Shown here: positions 8,742 through 19,100 of the stretch, piece by piece
Position numbering within the stretch: the first letter of the stretch is position 1
Layout of the letters: every line of letters starts with the position of its first letter
Assembly: GCF_026020075.1 (NCBI RefSeq)
Contig: NZ_CP102772.1
Location: forward strand, 4,368,501 to 4,432,500
Reading direction: 5' to 3'
Source: Bosea sp. NBC_00550
GTDB taxonomy: Bacteria > Pseudomonadota > Alphaproteobacteria > Rhizobiales > Beijerinckiaceae
Length of the DNA: 64,000 bases
The notes under the pieces: generated by a model
The model's input: only the letters and a program-made list of their open reading frames with translations
Told to the model about the DNA's origin: nothing
Database searches by the model: none
Position numbers and translations under genes: made by a program

Positions 8742-10109
8742 ATGCCGGACAGTATGACGATGGTTCCTGATCTGGAGATGTCCGGCGGGCGGCCCCGAAG
8801 CGGTTTCAGGGCGCGCCTGCACCCGGCCATCGGCCCCGCGCTGTCCTTCGGCGACCAGGCGTTTTGCAGCGTCTGCAATTTTCTGACGACCGTCCTGCTG
8901 GCACGCGCGCTCGGTCTGGAAGCCTTCGGGCTCTACACGATGGTCTGGCTCGCGCTGTATCTCGCCATGAGCCTGCAACTCGGCCTGATCGTCAGCCCGA
9001 TGATGAGCATCGGGTCGAAGGAGGATGGGGCGGAAGCGGCAGCCTATTATACCGTGGTCTTCGTCCATCAGGCCGCCTACGTCACCGTGGCGGCGATCGC
9101 GATATTCGCCATCCTGAAGTTCGCCACAGTCGCGACATCGCTCGATGGCGTGGCTCTGCCGGGCGCTGCCACCGGTGCTGCCTACCTGACGCAGGATTTT
9201 CTGCGCCGCTACCTGTTCGCGCGTCGCCGCCCGACAGCGGTCCTGTTGATCGACATCGTCAATCAGGCGCTCAAGCTCGGCGCGGTCGCCGTTCTCTGGC
9301 ATATCGGTCTGATCAGCGTCGCCAATGCACTCTGGGCCGTCGCGATGGCGACCGCTGCCTCGGCGGTCTGTGGCCTGTTCCTATCGGGGCCATTTCTCTG
9401 GAAGCGAGACATCTTCTCCGACGTCACGCGCCGGCAGTGGCATTCGGCGCGCTGGCTCGTTCTCACCGGCTCCGTGCAATGGGCGCTCGCCTATAGCGGT
9501 CTGCTGGTGACCGCAGGCCTCTTCGGCCCCAAGATCCTCGGCGCTTTACGAGCGGCCCAGAGCCTCCTCGCCATCGTAAGTGTCGTGCGCGAAGCGCTTG
9601 AGAACGTCGTTCCGCCGCTCGCCGGCGAGGCCTACGCGACGGCGGGATTGCCAGGTCTCCGGCAGACGCTGGGGCGTGCCATCGGATTCGCCTTGCTGAT
9701 CGGCACCTCGGCGACGCTCGGCCTCATGCTGTTCGGTCCATGGCTGCTCCATCAGCTCTATGGCGGCGAGATCCTCGAATTCGGCTGGGTTATCGCTTGG
9801 TATTCGCTCATCTTCCCGATGACGCTGGTGAATGTGGTTCTGGGCTGCGCGTTCCGGGCACTCGAACGTACGCAACCGCTTTTCCTGGCCACCCTCGCGG
9901 CAGCCTGCTTCAACTTGCTCGCGGTCTATCCGGCGGCGCTGATCTTCGGCGTGGCGGGGCTGATCACGGTCGGGCTCGTGTCGGAGCTGGTCATCCTGAT
10001 CGTCCTGTCGATCCTTGTCGCGCGAACGGCTGGCCTCTTCACCAGTCGCCGGCCGCGAGAGCCTGGCCGCGCCGTGGATGGCGAGACGGCAACGGTCCCT
10101 TCCCTATGA
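8742..10109 (+). CDS. Polysaccharide flippase (Wzx-like, MOP superfamily)
   Basis: 455 aa with about 12-14 hydrophobic segments and no signal peptide. The opening LSFGDQAFCSVCNFLTTVLL, then ARALGLEAFGLYTMVW, is the usual start of Wzx/RfbX-type oligosaccharide flippases, which move undecaprenyl-linked repeat units across the inner membrane. Several in-frame ATGs (8742, 8754, 8760) lack a clear ribosome-binding site, so the exact start is uncertain. It is divergent from the polymerase-beta-helix gene, and its stop overlaps the phosphopantetheinyl transferase start by 4 bp (ATGA). That coupling ties a polysaccharide-export function to the NRPS-PKS activation function. Export of the assembly-line product itself is an alternative role. 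Confidence 0.85.
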   Translation: MPDSMTMVPDLEMSGGRPRSGFRARLHPAIGPALSFGDQAFCSVCNFLTTVLLARALGLEAFGLYTMVWLALYLAMSLQLGLIVSPMMSIGSKEDGAEAAAYYTVVFVHQAAYVTVAAIAIFAILKFATVATSLDGVALPGAATGAAYLTQDFLRRYLFARRRPTAVLLIDIVNQALKLGAVAVLWHIGLISVANALWAVAMATAASAVCGLFLSGPFLWKRDIFSDVTRRQWHSARWLVLTGSVQWALAYSGLLVTAGLFGPKILGALRAAQSLLAIVSVVREALENVVPPLAGEAYATAGLPGLRQTLGRAIGFALLIGTSATLGLMLFGPWLLHQLYGGEILEFGWVIAWYSLIFPMTLVNVVLGCAFRALERTQPLFLATLAAACFNLLAVYPAALIFGVAGLITVGLVSELVILIVLSILVARTAGLFTSRRPREPGRAVDGETATVPSL

Positions 10110-10864
10110 TCCCGCTGTCTCCGTGGCAGGTGCATCTCTGGTGCTGCCGCACCGACCTCGGCGAGATGGAGGCGGCAGAACGGCGCCTGGTCCTGTCCGG
10201 CCAGGAGTGCGCCCGCGCCGATCGCTTCCGTGTTGCGGATGCAGGCATCGCCTTTGTTGCCGCGCGAAGCTGGCTTCGACGTGTGCTGGCCGCCTATACG
10301 CTTGTCCCGCCATCGTGCCTGCGCTTCGAAGAGACATCGTTCGGCAAGCCGTTTCTCGCCGACGCGGGCAACCGCGCGCCCATCGCGTTCAATCTCAGCC
10401 ATTCCGGTGAGCTGGCTATCGTCGCGGTGACGGCCGGACCGGCCGTTGGTGTCGATATCGAGCGCATCCGCCCCGTGCCGCCCGACGTCGCCGCGGGATG
10501 CCTGACGCCCGGCGAAGCCGCGGCGCTGGCGGCGCTGGCGCCCGAGCTTCGGGAAGAAGCCTTCATTCGTTGCTGGACGCGCAAGGAAGCCTATCTGAAG
10601 GCGATCGGCGCGGGGCTGAATACGCCGCCATCGAGCTTCGCGGTGTCACTTGATCCATCCGAGGCAAGGCTTCTGCATGTCGAAACGGACCTCGGGGAGG
10701 CCATGCACTGGCAACTCGCCGACCTGCGGCCGGCGCCGGGCTATTGCGGCGCGTTGGCTGCGCGCCGGCATGGCTGGTCCGCGATCTGGATGGCCCGCCC
10801 GGAGCCCGCGCCAGTGGACGGGGGCACCCACGCTATGATGGGACTGGCTGCACTGCATCCATGA
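10106..10864 (+). CDS. 4'-phosphopantetheinyl transferase, Sfp type
   Basis: 252 aa from the ATG at 10106. Two signature motifs are intact: AVGVDIER (residues 113-120, magnesium-binding Asp117 and Glu119) and CWTRKEAYLKAIG (Trp157, Lys160, Glu161). FNLSHSGE supplies the upstream P-loop-like motif. The length and two-half arrangement fit Sfp-type enzymes rather than the short AcpS. It would transfer phosphopantetheine from CoA onto the serines of the ACP and PCP domains encoded on the opposite strand next door. The gene is coupled to the flippase by a 4-bp overlap and converges on the C-TE gene, overlapping its 3' end by 32 bp. Confidence 0.93.
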   Translation: MIPLSPWQVHLWCCRTDLGEMEAAERRLVLSGQECARADRFRVADAGIAFVAARSWLRRVLAAYTLVPPSCLRFEETSFGKPFLADAGNRAPIAFNLSHSGELAIVAVTAGPAVGVDIERIRPVPPDVAAGCLTPGEAAALAALAPELREEAFIRCWTRKEAYLKAIGAGLNTPPSSFAVSLDPSEARLLHVETDLGEAMHWQLADLRPAPGYCGALAARRHGWSAIWMARPEPAPVDGGTHAMMGLAALHP

Positions 10865-13100
10865 TGCGTAGCGCCATCGACTGCGAGCCTTCTTCCGAGA
10901 AAGCGCCTTCGTGGCCCTCCCCGCGAATGGCGAAGCAGGGGCTGTTGGCCGCGATATGGCTCGCCCAGCCGAGCGTGGGATCGGGCGGCCAGCCTTCTGG
11001 GATCGCCTCGCTGCGGAAGAGCAGAACGCGGCCCCGATAATCCGGCAGGACATAGTGCTGGACCAATGTCTCCAGCTCGTCGGTCGTCCGCCAGAAGTCG
11101 GCCTCATCGGCCACTTCCTCGGCCGCCCTCCAGAAGAACAGGCGTTTTGCCTGCCGGACGGCGGCGGTCGATTGCAGCCAGAACGACATGCGCGTCGCGA
11201 AGTTGCGCGGACCGCCACGCCAGAGCCGACGGGCGAAGCGGCCGGCGCGCCTCAGCCTGAAGCGCGCACGCGCGATATAGGGTTGGCGAAGGAAGTAGCC
11301 CGGCGCCCAGCAGTCGATCAGCACGAGCAGATCGACTTCGTGCCCCGCGGCTACGAGCTGCCTCGCCACCTCGAATGCGATCACGCCCGACCGGCAGAAG
11401 CCGGCAAGCCGGTATCGGCCGTCGGCCTTGGTCGCGATGATCGCGTTGCAATAGGCGGCTGCCAGCTGCTCGATCGAGGCCGGCGCGGCTCCGTCGAGGG
11501 TCGGCTCCGTGAGCTGCAAGGCGACGAAGGGCTGATCGGCCCCGAGCTCGCGAGAAAGCGGGCGGTAGAGGCGCAGATTGTGGGCGGTATGGTTCAGCGC
11601 GAACAATGTCGGCTGCGTGCCGGCTTTCTGCAGCCATGTCCGGCGCAGCGCCGAAATGTCGATGGCTGGTGTTGGGAGCGGAACTGCTGCCACGGGCGCC
11701 GGCGACGACGCCAGCCGGGCAGCTGGCAACGCAGATGACAAAGGCGCGGCGGGGTCGGCAAGCGCCGCCTCGGCAATGCTCTCGTACTGGGCCACGAGCG
11801 CCTTCGCCGTCGCTTCGTCATAGAGGTCGCGGTGATATTCGCAGGTCAGGCGCCAACCCTCCTCCCGCTTCACCAGGATGAAATTGAGATCGTAGAGCGC
11901 GCCCGGCAGGGGGGAGGGAATCCCGGACACCTGAAAGCTGTCATTGGCGAGCTCGCCGATGAAGGCGCGCTGGACGATGAAGTTGATCGAAACCGGCGGC
12001 CTGCTGGCATCCCCGCTGCCCGGCAGCAAGGGGACGACCTTGTCGAACGGCCATTCGTGGTGATCGACCGCATCCTCGAAGGTGTCGCGCGCCGCCCGGC
12101 AGAGGTCGATGAAGGATAGACCGTCCGTGACCTGTGTTCGCAACACCAGCGTGTTGACGAAGGGCCCGACGATCGATTCCAGTTCGACATCGTCGCGAGC
12201 CGCCATTTGCGTGCCAAGCCCGATGTCGGAGCTTCCCGTGCGCTCATGCAATAGCGCCAGGAGCACGGCATAGGCGGCCGAGAAGAAAGTGGTGCCTTCG
12301 CTGCGCGCCAGCTCGGTGAGCTTCGTCGTCAACGGACGCGGCAGCAGCCGCGAGAGCGAGGCGCCATTCGCGCTGCGAACGGCGGAGCGCGGACGATCCG
12401 GCGGCACCACGACGTCGGGCAGGTCGGCGAGCTGCTTTCGCCAATAGGCTTCTTCCCGTGCGAATTCACCGCCGGCGAGGCCCTCCCGGCTTGCTTCGGC
12501 GAAGTCGCAATACTGGAGCGCGAGATCGCGGAGGGCTGGTTTGCGTCCCCGGCCAAGCGCTTGGTATGCGGCCACGAAGTCCTTGGCGATGATGCCCATC
12601 GACCAGCCGTCGCTGACGATATGGTGTGTGACGACGAGGATCACGGCCTCAGCCCGGCTCTGCCGCAACAGTGTCGCCCGCAACAGGGGGGCCTCGTCCA
12701 GGGTGAAGCTGGTTCGTGCCTCGATCTGTGCGATGCGGTCGGTCTCCCTGGCCCGGTCAGTCTCCGTCAGCCCCGAAAGGTCGATCTCCGGCAGCTTGAA
12801 CGGGACATGCTCCGCAATGGCCTGAACAGGGCGGCCATCCTCCACCCTTATCGAGGTTCGAAGACTCTCGTGCCTGTCCAGGATGGCCTGAAACGCGTCC
12901 TGCGCGAGGGCTGCCTCCAGATGTCCGCGGATACGCCATTTGACGACGATGTTGAGCGCCGGCGTACCCGGATCGAGCCGGTCCAGCCGCCAGTATCGCT
13001 CCTGCGCCGAAGAACACCTGGCCGTCATCACGATGCGGTCGGGAATGTGAATCTGGACTTCTGGCTCGCGGGTGAAATGGTTTGGCATGGCCTCGCTCAC
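10833..13100 (-). CDS. NRPS termination protein: condensation domain + cysteine-type thioesterase
   Basis: 755 aa with only two domains. A condensation domain occupies about residues 25-455, with the intact catalytic motif HHIVSDG (159-165). After an Ala/Pro linker comes an alpha/beta-hydrolase thioesterase from about 495 to 750. The usual GxSxG elbow reads AGFCRSG, so the nucleophile is predicted to be Cys569, completed by Asp596 (VLIDCW) and His730 (GEGHEGA). No adenylation or carrier domain is present. The protein therefore cannot load its own amino acid and must act on the intermediate from the preceding protein, perhaps joining it to a free amine or a second chain before release. The start overlaps the upstream stop by 4 bp (ATGA). 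Confidence 0.9.
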   Translation of the reverse strand: MSEAMPNHFTREPEVQIHIPDRIVMTARCSSAQERYWRLDRLDPGTPALNIVVKWRIRGHLEAALAQDAFQAILDRHESLRTSIRVEDGRPVQAIAEHVPFKLPEIDLSGLTETDRARETDRIAQIEARTSFTLDEAPLLRATLLRQSRAEAVILVVTHHIVSDGWSMGIIAKDFVAAYQALGRGRKPALRDLALQYCDFAEASREGLAGGEFAREEAYWRKQLADLPDVVVPPDRPRSAVRSANGASLSRLLPRPLTTKLTELARSEGTTFFSAAYAVLLALLHERTGSSDIGLGTQMAARDDVELESIVGPFVNTLVLRTQVTDGLSFIDLCRAARDTFEDAVDHHEWPFDKVVPLLPGSGDASRPPVSINFIVQRAFIGELANDSFQVSGIPSPLPGALYDLNFILVKREEGWRLTCEYHRDLYDEATAKALVAQYESIAEAALADPAAPLSSALPAARLASSPAPVAAVPLPTPAIDISALRRTWLQKAGTQPTLFALNHTAHNLRLYRPLSRELGADQPFVALQLTEPTLDGAAPASIEQLAAAYCNAIIATKADGRYRLAGFCRSGVIAFEVARQLVAAGHEVDLLVLIDCWAPGYFLRQPYIARARFRLRRAGRFARRLWRGGPRNFATRMSFWLQSTAAVRQAKRLFFWRAAEEVADEADFWRTTDELETLVQHYVLPDYRGRVLLFRSEAIPEGWPPDPTLGWASHIAANSPCFAIRGEGHEGAFSEEGSQSMALRIMDAVQPVPS

Positions 13101-16100
13101 CCCTGCTCACGCTGCGATACGGGATTTGGCACATCTGCCTGCGCCGTCTCCCGCGGGCGGCGCCAGGCCCGCTTCCAGAGGGTTGGAGTGGCGGCTACCG
13201 GCTCGCTGACGTCATCGACGGGCAGCGCGGCAGCGACGCTGGCAATCGTGCGGTTGCGGAAGAAATCGCGGGCGGAAACCTTCAGCCCTTCGCGGCGTGC
13301 GCGCCCCGTGATCTGGAAGATGCTGAGGGAGTCGGCCCCCAGATCGAAGAGATCGTCATCCACGCCGATATCGTCGCGCCGCAGCACTTCGCTCCAGATG
13401 CGGATTAGCGTTTCCTCGACCGAGGTGCGCGGTGCGGTCCTGTCCGCCCTCGGCACCACGATCCCGGCTTCCGGAGCCGGCAGCGCGGCACGATCGAGCT
13501 TTCCGCTCGGTGTCAGCGGCAGGGCTGGCAGGGCGACCCAGGATGTCGGCACCATATAGTCCGGCAATTCCTGCGCCATGATGGTTCGCAGCTCGGCCGG
13601 GGCCCGTTTTTCGGCGGTGGTGATGTAATAGCAGACCAGCCGTGGCTCGTTCGGAACGTCCTCGCGGAGGATCACGGCCGAGACGATGCCGGTCTTGCGA
13701 GCGAGGACCGCCTCGATCTCGCCGGGCTCGATGCGGAAACCGCGCAGCTTCACCTGATGATCCAGGCGCCCGAGATGCTGGATGCGGCCGTCGGGAAGAT
13801 ATTTGGCGCGGTCGCCGGTGCGATAGGCCCGCGCGCTTGTGGCGGCATCAATGGGGTTGGGGATGAAGCTCCGGGCCGTGAGCTTCGGATTGCCGGCATA
13901 GCCGCGCGCGAGCCCGGCGCCCCCGATCAGCAATTCACCGGGGATGCCGACGCCGACCGGTTCGTCATTCGCGTCGACGATATAGAACTGCGTGTTGGCG
14001 ATCGGCAGGCCGATCGTGACGACTTCGTCCGCCGGCTCGATGCGGACGACCGAGGACCAGATCGTCGTTTCGGTCGGTCCGTACATGTTCCAGAGTTCGC
14101 CGCCGCCTTCGAGCAGCTTGCGGGCGAGGTCGAGCGGCAGGGCCTCACCGCCGCACAGCATGCGCAAGCCCGGCCACGAGCGGAAACCGGCTTCCAGCAA
14201 TAGCCGCCATGTCATCGGCGTCGCCTGCAGCACGGTTGCCTGGCTCTGTACCAACCGTGCCAGCAGCTCCGTCCCGTCCCGCGCCTCGTCGGCAGTGGCG
14301 ATGGCGACGCGACCGCCACGGATCAGCGGCAGCAGCAGTTCCAGCGCCGCGATGTCGAAGGTGACGGTGGTGACGGCAAGGATGGTGTCGCCTTCGCCGA
14401 AGCCCGGTTCCCGTGCCATCGCGAAAAGCAGGTTCGACAGCGCGCCATGCGTGATCTCGACGCCTTTCGGTGCACCGGTCGAGCCGGAGGTGTAGATCAC
14501 GTAGGCGAGATGATCGGATGCGGTCGGCGCCGTCCGGATGCCCATGAGCTTGGGATCGGTCTGGTGAACGTCGATGATCGCGACGCCTTCGTCAGGCTCG
14601 ACGACGGCAGATTCTCCCGGGTTTGCCGTCAGGAGAGCCACGGCCTCCGAGTCCCGCAGGATCCTCTGGATCCGGGCTTTGGGCATGCCCGGATCGAGCG
14701 GCACATAGGGGAAGCCGGCCTTCAGCGCGCCGAGCATCGCGGCGACGAGCGCGGGCGAGCGTTCGATCAGCAAACCGACGCGGCTTTCGGGCGTGTCGAT
14801 CCGGGCCGTAAGCTCGGCGGCGATGCGGTCGGACCAGGCGTTGAGCGCGGCATAGGACAGCTGCTCGTCGCCGCACGACACCGCAATCGCATCGGGACGC
14901 TGCCGGGCCTGCAGCTCGAAGGCCCCGATCGTGCCCTCTTCGATCTTGAAGGCGATCTGCGTGTCGTTGAGTTCGGAGACCAGGCGCTGGCGCTCGCCAC
15001 CCTCGATCAGAGGCATCGCCGCGATAGCCATATCGGGATTGGCGACGATGGCGGCCAGCAATGTGCGGTAGTGCCCGAGCCAGCGATCGATCGTCGCCGC
15101 ATCGAAGAGATCGGCACCGTAGCAGCAGTCGATCCGCAGGCCGTCATTGGACTCGACGACGTTGAAATAGACATCGAAGGTCGAGAAGGATTTCGGGTTC
15201 GGCTGCGCACTGGTTCGCACGCCGGGGCCGAAGTCGAGACTATCGGCCAGGCGCTCGAGATTGAACTGGACCTCGACGAGCGGCAAGCGGCCGTGAACGG
15301 GCGGCACGCGGAGTCGCTTGAGCAGGGCACCCAGCGTGCAGCTCTGATGGTCGTAGGCGTCCAGAATGACGCGGCCGACCTTGTCGAGATGGGCGGAGAA
15401 GGGCTCAGCCGGGTCGATCCCGCTGCGGATCGGCAGGAAGTTGACGCAGTGCCCGACCGGAGCGGCGCCCTCCAGCAGCGACTGTCCTGCGGCGGGGACG
15501 CCGACGACGAGGTCGCGCTGGTCGGAGAGCCTCAGCATCAGAACCTGGAAGGCGGCAAGGAGCGTGGCGAAGAGGGTCCTGCGACGCTGGGCGCCCGCCG
15601 CCTTCACATTGCGGTAGAGCTCGGCGTCGATGAAGGCCGTGCGCGTGCCGCCACTGAAGCTGCGCATCGCCTGCCGGGGATGGTCGGTCGGCAGTTCGAG
15701 CGGGGCCGGGATGTTCTCGAACACCTTGGCCCAGTAAATTGCTGATTCCTCCGCGCGCGCATCCTTCCGGATCAATTTCGCATAGTCTGCGAAGGGCATG
15801 GCGGGCTGCAGCGCGGCGAAATCCGAGCGATAGACCGCAGCGATCTCGTCCAGCAGGAGGTTGGTCGACCAGCCATCGCAGACGATATGATGCGCCGACA
15901 GGACCAGGACGTGCTTCCGCTCGCCCAGCCTGACGATCTCGGCTTCCGCCGCGGGGCCTTCCACGAGATCGTAGGGCCGGCCCGCCCGTGCCTCGATCCG
16001 GGCGCGCAAGGCGCTCTCGGGGTCGCTTTCGTTGGCGAGATCGACGATCGCGACGGGCAGCGCATCCGAGGGTGCGATCCGCATCGTCTCGCCATCGGCG

Positions 16101-19100
16101 GAGAAGCGCGCATGCAGGATCGCATGCCGGGCCGCGACCTGCCTTACGGCCAATGCGAGGCGGTCCACATCGATATCGCCCTCGAGCGTCAGGCTGACGG
16201 ATTCGTTGAAGGCGGCGCTGGCCTCCGGCCCCGTCTGGTCCGACAGCCAGATTTCCGCCTGAGCCTCGGTCAGAGGAAGCTCGACTGCGATCGGGATACG
16301 CGCGATCTCCGCAGGCAGGCTTGCTTTCGGCAGGTGCATTTCGGCCCCGCCGCCGGGCAGCATCCCGTCCTGCCGCATCAGCCGGAGGCTGTCGCGGAAC
16401 GCCTGGACGATCGCGGCGACCTCGGCATCCCCGTGCTGCGTGGTCAGGAAGCAGGGATAATGCTCCTGGATGAAGATGCCGCGCGCCCGCAGATGGTAGT
16501 GCAGTAGGCTGCCGAGCCGGTGGTCGCGGCCCGGCTCGAAATACATCACGCTGCCATAGCTTTCGATCGGCACATCCCAGCCCGCCTCGGCGAAGGCGCG
16601 CTTCAGCTCCTCGACAAGGTGCTGCATGCGGCTCGTCAGCCCCTCGGCCAGCGCCGCGCCCTGTTCCTTGACGTGCCTCAGCACCGCGACCGTCGCCGCC
16701 AGCACGAGCGGATGCCTGACGAAGGTTCCCGCGAAGAAGGTGACGCCGACTTCCGGCACGCTGTCGTCGCCGAAGCGCCAGGCTCCGCCGTCGAGCGCAT
16801 CCATGAAGCGGGGCGTGCCGGCCAGCAGGCCGACGGGCAGGCCACCGCCCACGACCTTGCCGTAAGTGGCGAGATCCGGCCGGATGCCGAGCAGCGCCTG
16901 GACGCCGGCCGGATGCACGCGGAAGCCGGTCACCACCTCGTCGAAGACCAAAGCCGTTCCCGACTGTTCGGTGATAGCGCGCAGTTCCTTGAGGAAGGCG
17001 GCCGGGAGGTATCCGGGCTTGCGGCTCTGGACGGGCTCGACCAGGACGGCAGCCAGCTCATGCGCGTGCTCGCGCAGCCAGGCCAGGCTCTCATCCGTGC
17101 CGTAATCCAGCACGGTCATGCGGCCAACGGCTTCCGCCGGGATGCCAGGCGCGGCTGGCAGGGAGCGGCGCTGCTCGCCGGCACCGACGCCCCGCACCAG
17201 CACCTCGTCGAACTGGCCGTGATAGGCGCCGGAGAAGGCGACGACGCGGTCGCGGCCGGTGACGGTGCGGGCGACCCGCATCGCCGCCATCACGGCTTCC
17301 GAGCCGGTATTGCAGAAGGCGACGCGCGCATGGTTGGTCAGCTCGCAGAAGAGCCGGGCGGCCTCATGCGCCAGTGGCGATTGCGGGCCGATGGCGAAGC
17401 CTTCTGCGAGCTGTGCCTGGACGGCCTCGACGACGAAATCGGGAGCATGCCCGAAAGCCGTCTGGCCGTAACCGTTGACGAGGTCGATGTAACTGTTGCC
17501 GTCGATATCCCAGATATGGGCGCCCTTCGCCCGCGCCGAGACGATCGGATAGACCATCTCCTTCCAGTCCGCCGCGAAGCCGGAGACGGTGCGTGGATCG
17601 GCCAGGACCGCACGGTGCTCGTCCGCGAGCCGCTTCGAGCCCGCCGTCCTGCCGACATAGAGCGCGGTCAACCGGTCGATATGGGCGCGCTGCGCTTCGC
17701 TGAGCGTTTCTCCGCCGGCGCGGATCAGCGCCTTGAATCGCGAGGGGGATGCAGCAGCGGGCGCTTCCCTGGCAGCGGCGGGAGGAGCAGCCTGCGGTGG
17801 CTGGACCTGTGGGGCCGGCTGTGCCGGCTGGCTCGGCGGGGCCGATGTCTCGATGGCGGGCGCTGTCGGCTGGCCGGTCATGGCCTGCAGCTGGCGTTCC
17901 ATCAGGCGCGACATCGTGTCGAGCTGCTCGCGCATCAGTGCGTCGAGCCCCGCGCCGCTCGGCCGTTCCGAAGCGATGGCGGGGGTGAGTGGGGCAGCGA
18001 CGGGTTGCGTCACGACCGGCGCGACAGCCACTTGCGCCGCGGGCGCTGGCGTGACCGGAGCAGGCTTCGCGACCTCCGGGCGGATTTCAGCGATATGGCG
18101 CGTCACGTCGTCGACGCTCGGCAGATCGTCGAGAAGCTGCCGGAAACGGATCTGCACGCCGAACGTCGTCTGCAGGCTCTGGGCGGCCTGGGTCAGCAGC
18201 AGGGAATCGAAGCCGAGTTCGAGGAAGCTCGCGCCGGTCTCCTCCGCGCCGAAGGCACGTCCCGACAGGTTCTCGAAGACCGCGGCGACCCGGGTGCCGA
18301 GTTCCGAGCGGCCCAGGGGAATGTCGGCATCGGCTTGGCGGTACATGGCCGGATCCTGATCGGGTTGGCTTGAGAGCGGGATTGAAACAGCGGCGGCCGG
18401 CAGCGCGGCCGGCACGACCGAAGCGTCTCCTGTCGAGGCAGCCGGGGGCTCGACCCAATGTCGGCTGCGCTCGAAGGGATAGGTCGGCAGGGAAACCCGC
18501 CTTCGGCCGCCCTCGGTGTGATAGGCGGTCCAATCCGGCGCGGCGCCGACACTCCAGAGGCGCCCGACGGCTGCGGCCAGCATCTCCTCGGCATCGCCCT
18601 GCGGCGACGGCAGGCAGGATACGGCGACACGCCCGGCACCTGCCCCTTGCAGTGCGAAGGTCGACAGCGCGGATCCGGGGCCGACCTCGAGCATCGTGGG
18701 CGACAGGTTGCGCACCAGCGTGGCAATGCCGTCGGCGAAGCGCACGGGCTCGCGGGCATGCCTCGCCCAGTAGATCGGGTCGGTCGCCTGCTCCGTGGTG
18801 ACCCAATCGCCGGTGACGCCGGAGACATAGGGCAATTCGGGCGGGTTGAGGCGGATCGCCGCGACAGCCTCGGTGAAAGGTTCGATCAGCGGGTCGAGCA
18901 TGCCGGAATGGAAGGCGTGCGACGTCTGCAGCCGGCGATGCGTCACGTCACGCTGCGAGAATTCCGCTTCCAGCGCTTCGATCGCCTCGAACGGGCCGGC
19001 GAGCACAGCCATGCCCGGCGCATTGACGGCGGCGACCGAGACGCCCTCCCGCGCCAGCGCCGCGACCTCGGCATCCGGCAGGCGCACGGCCAGCATCGCA

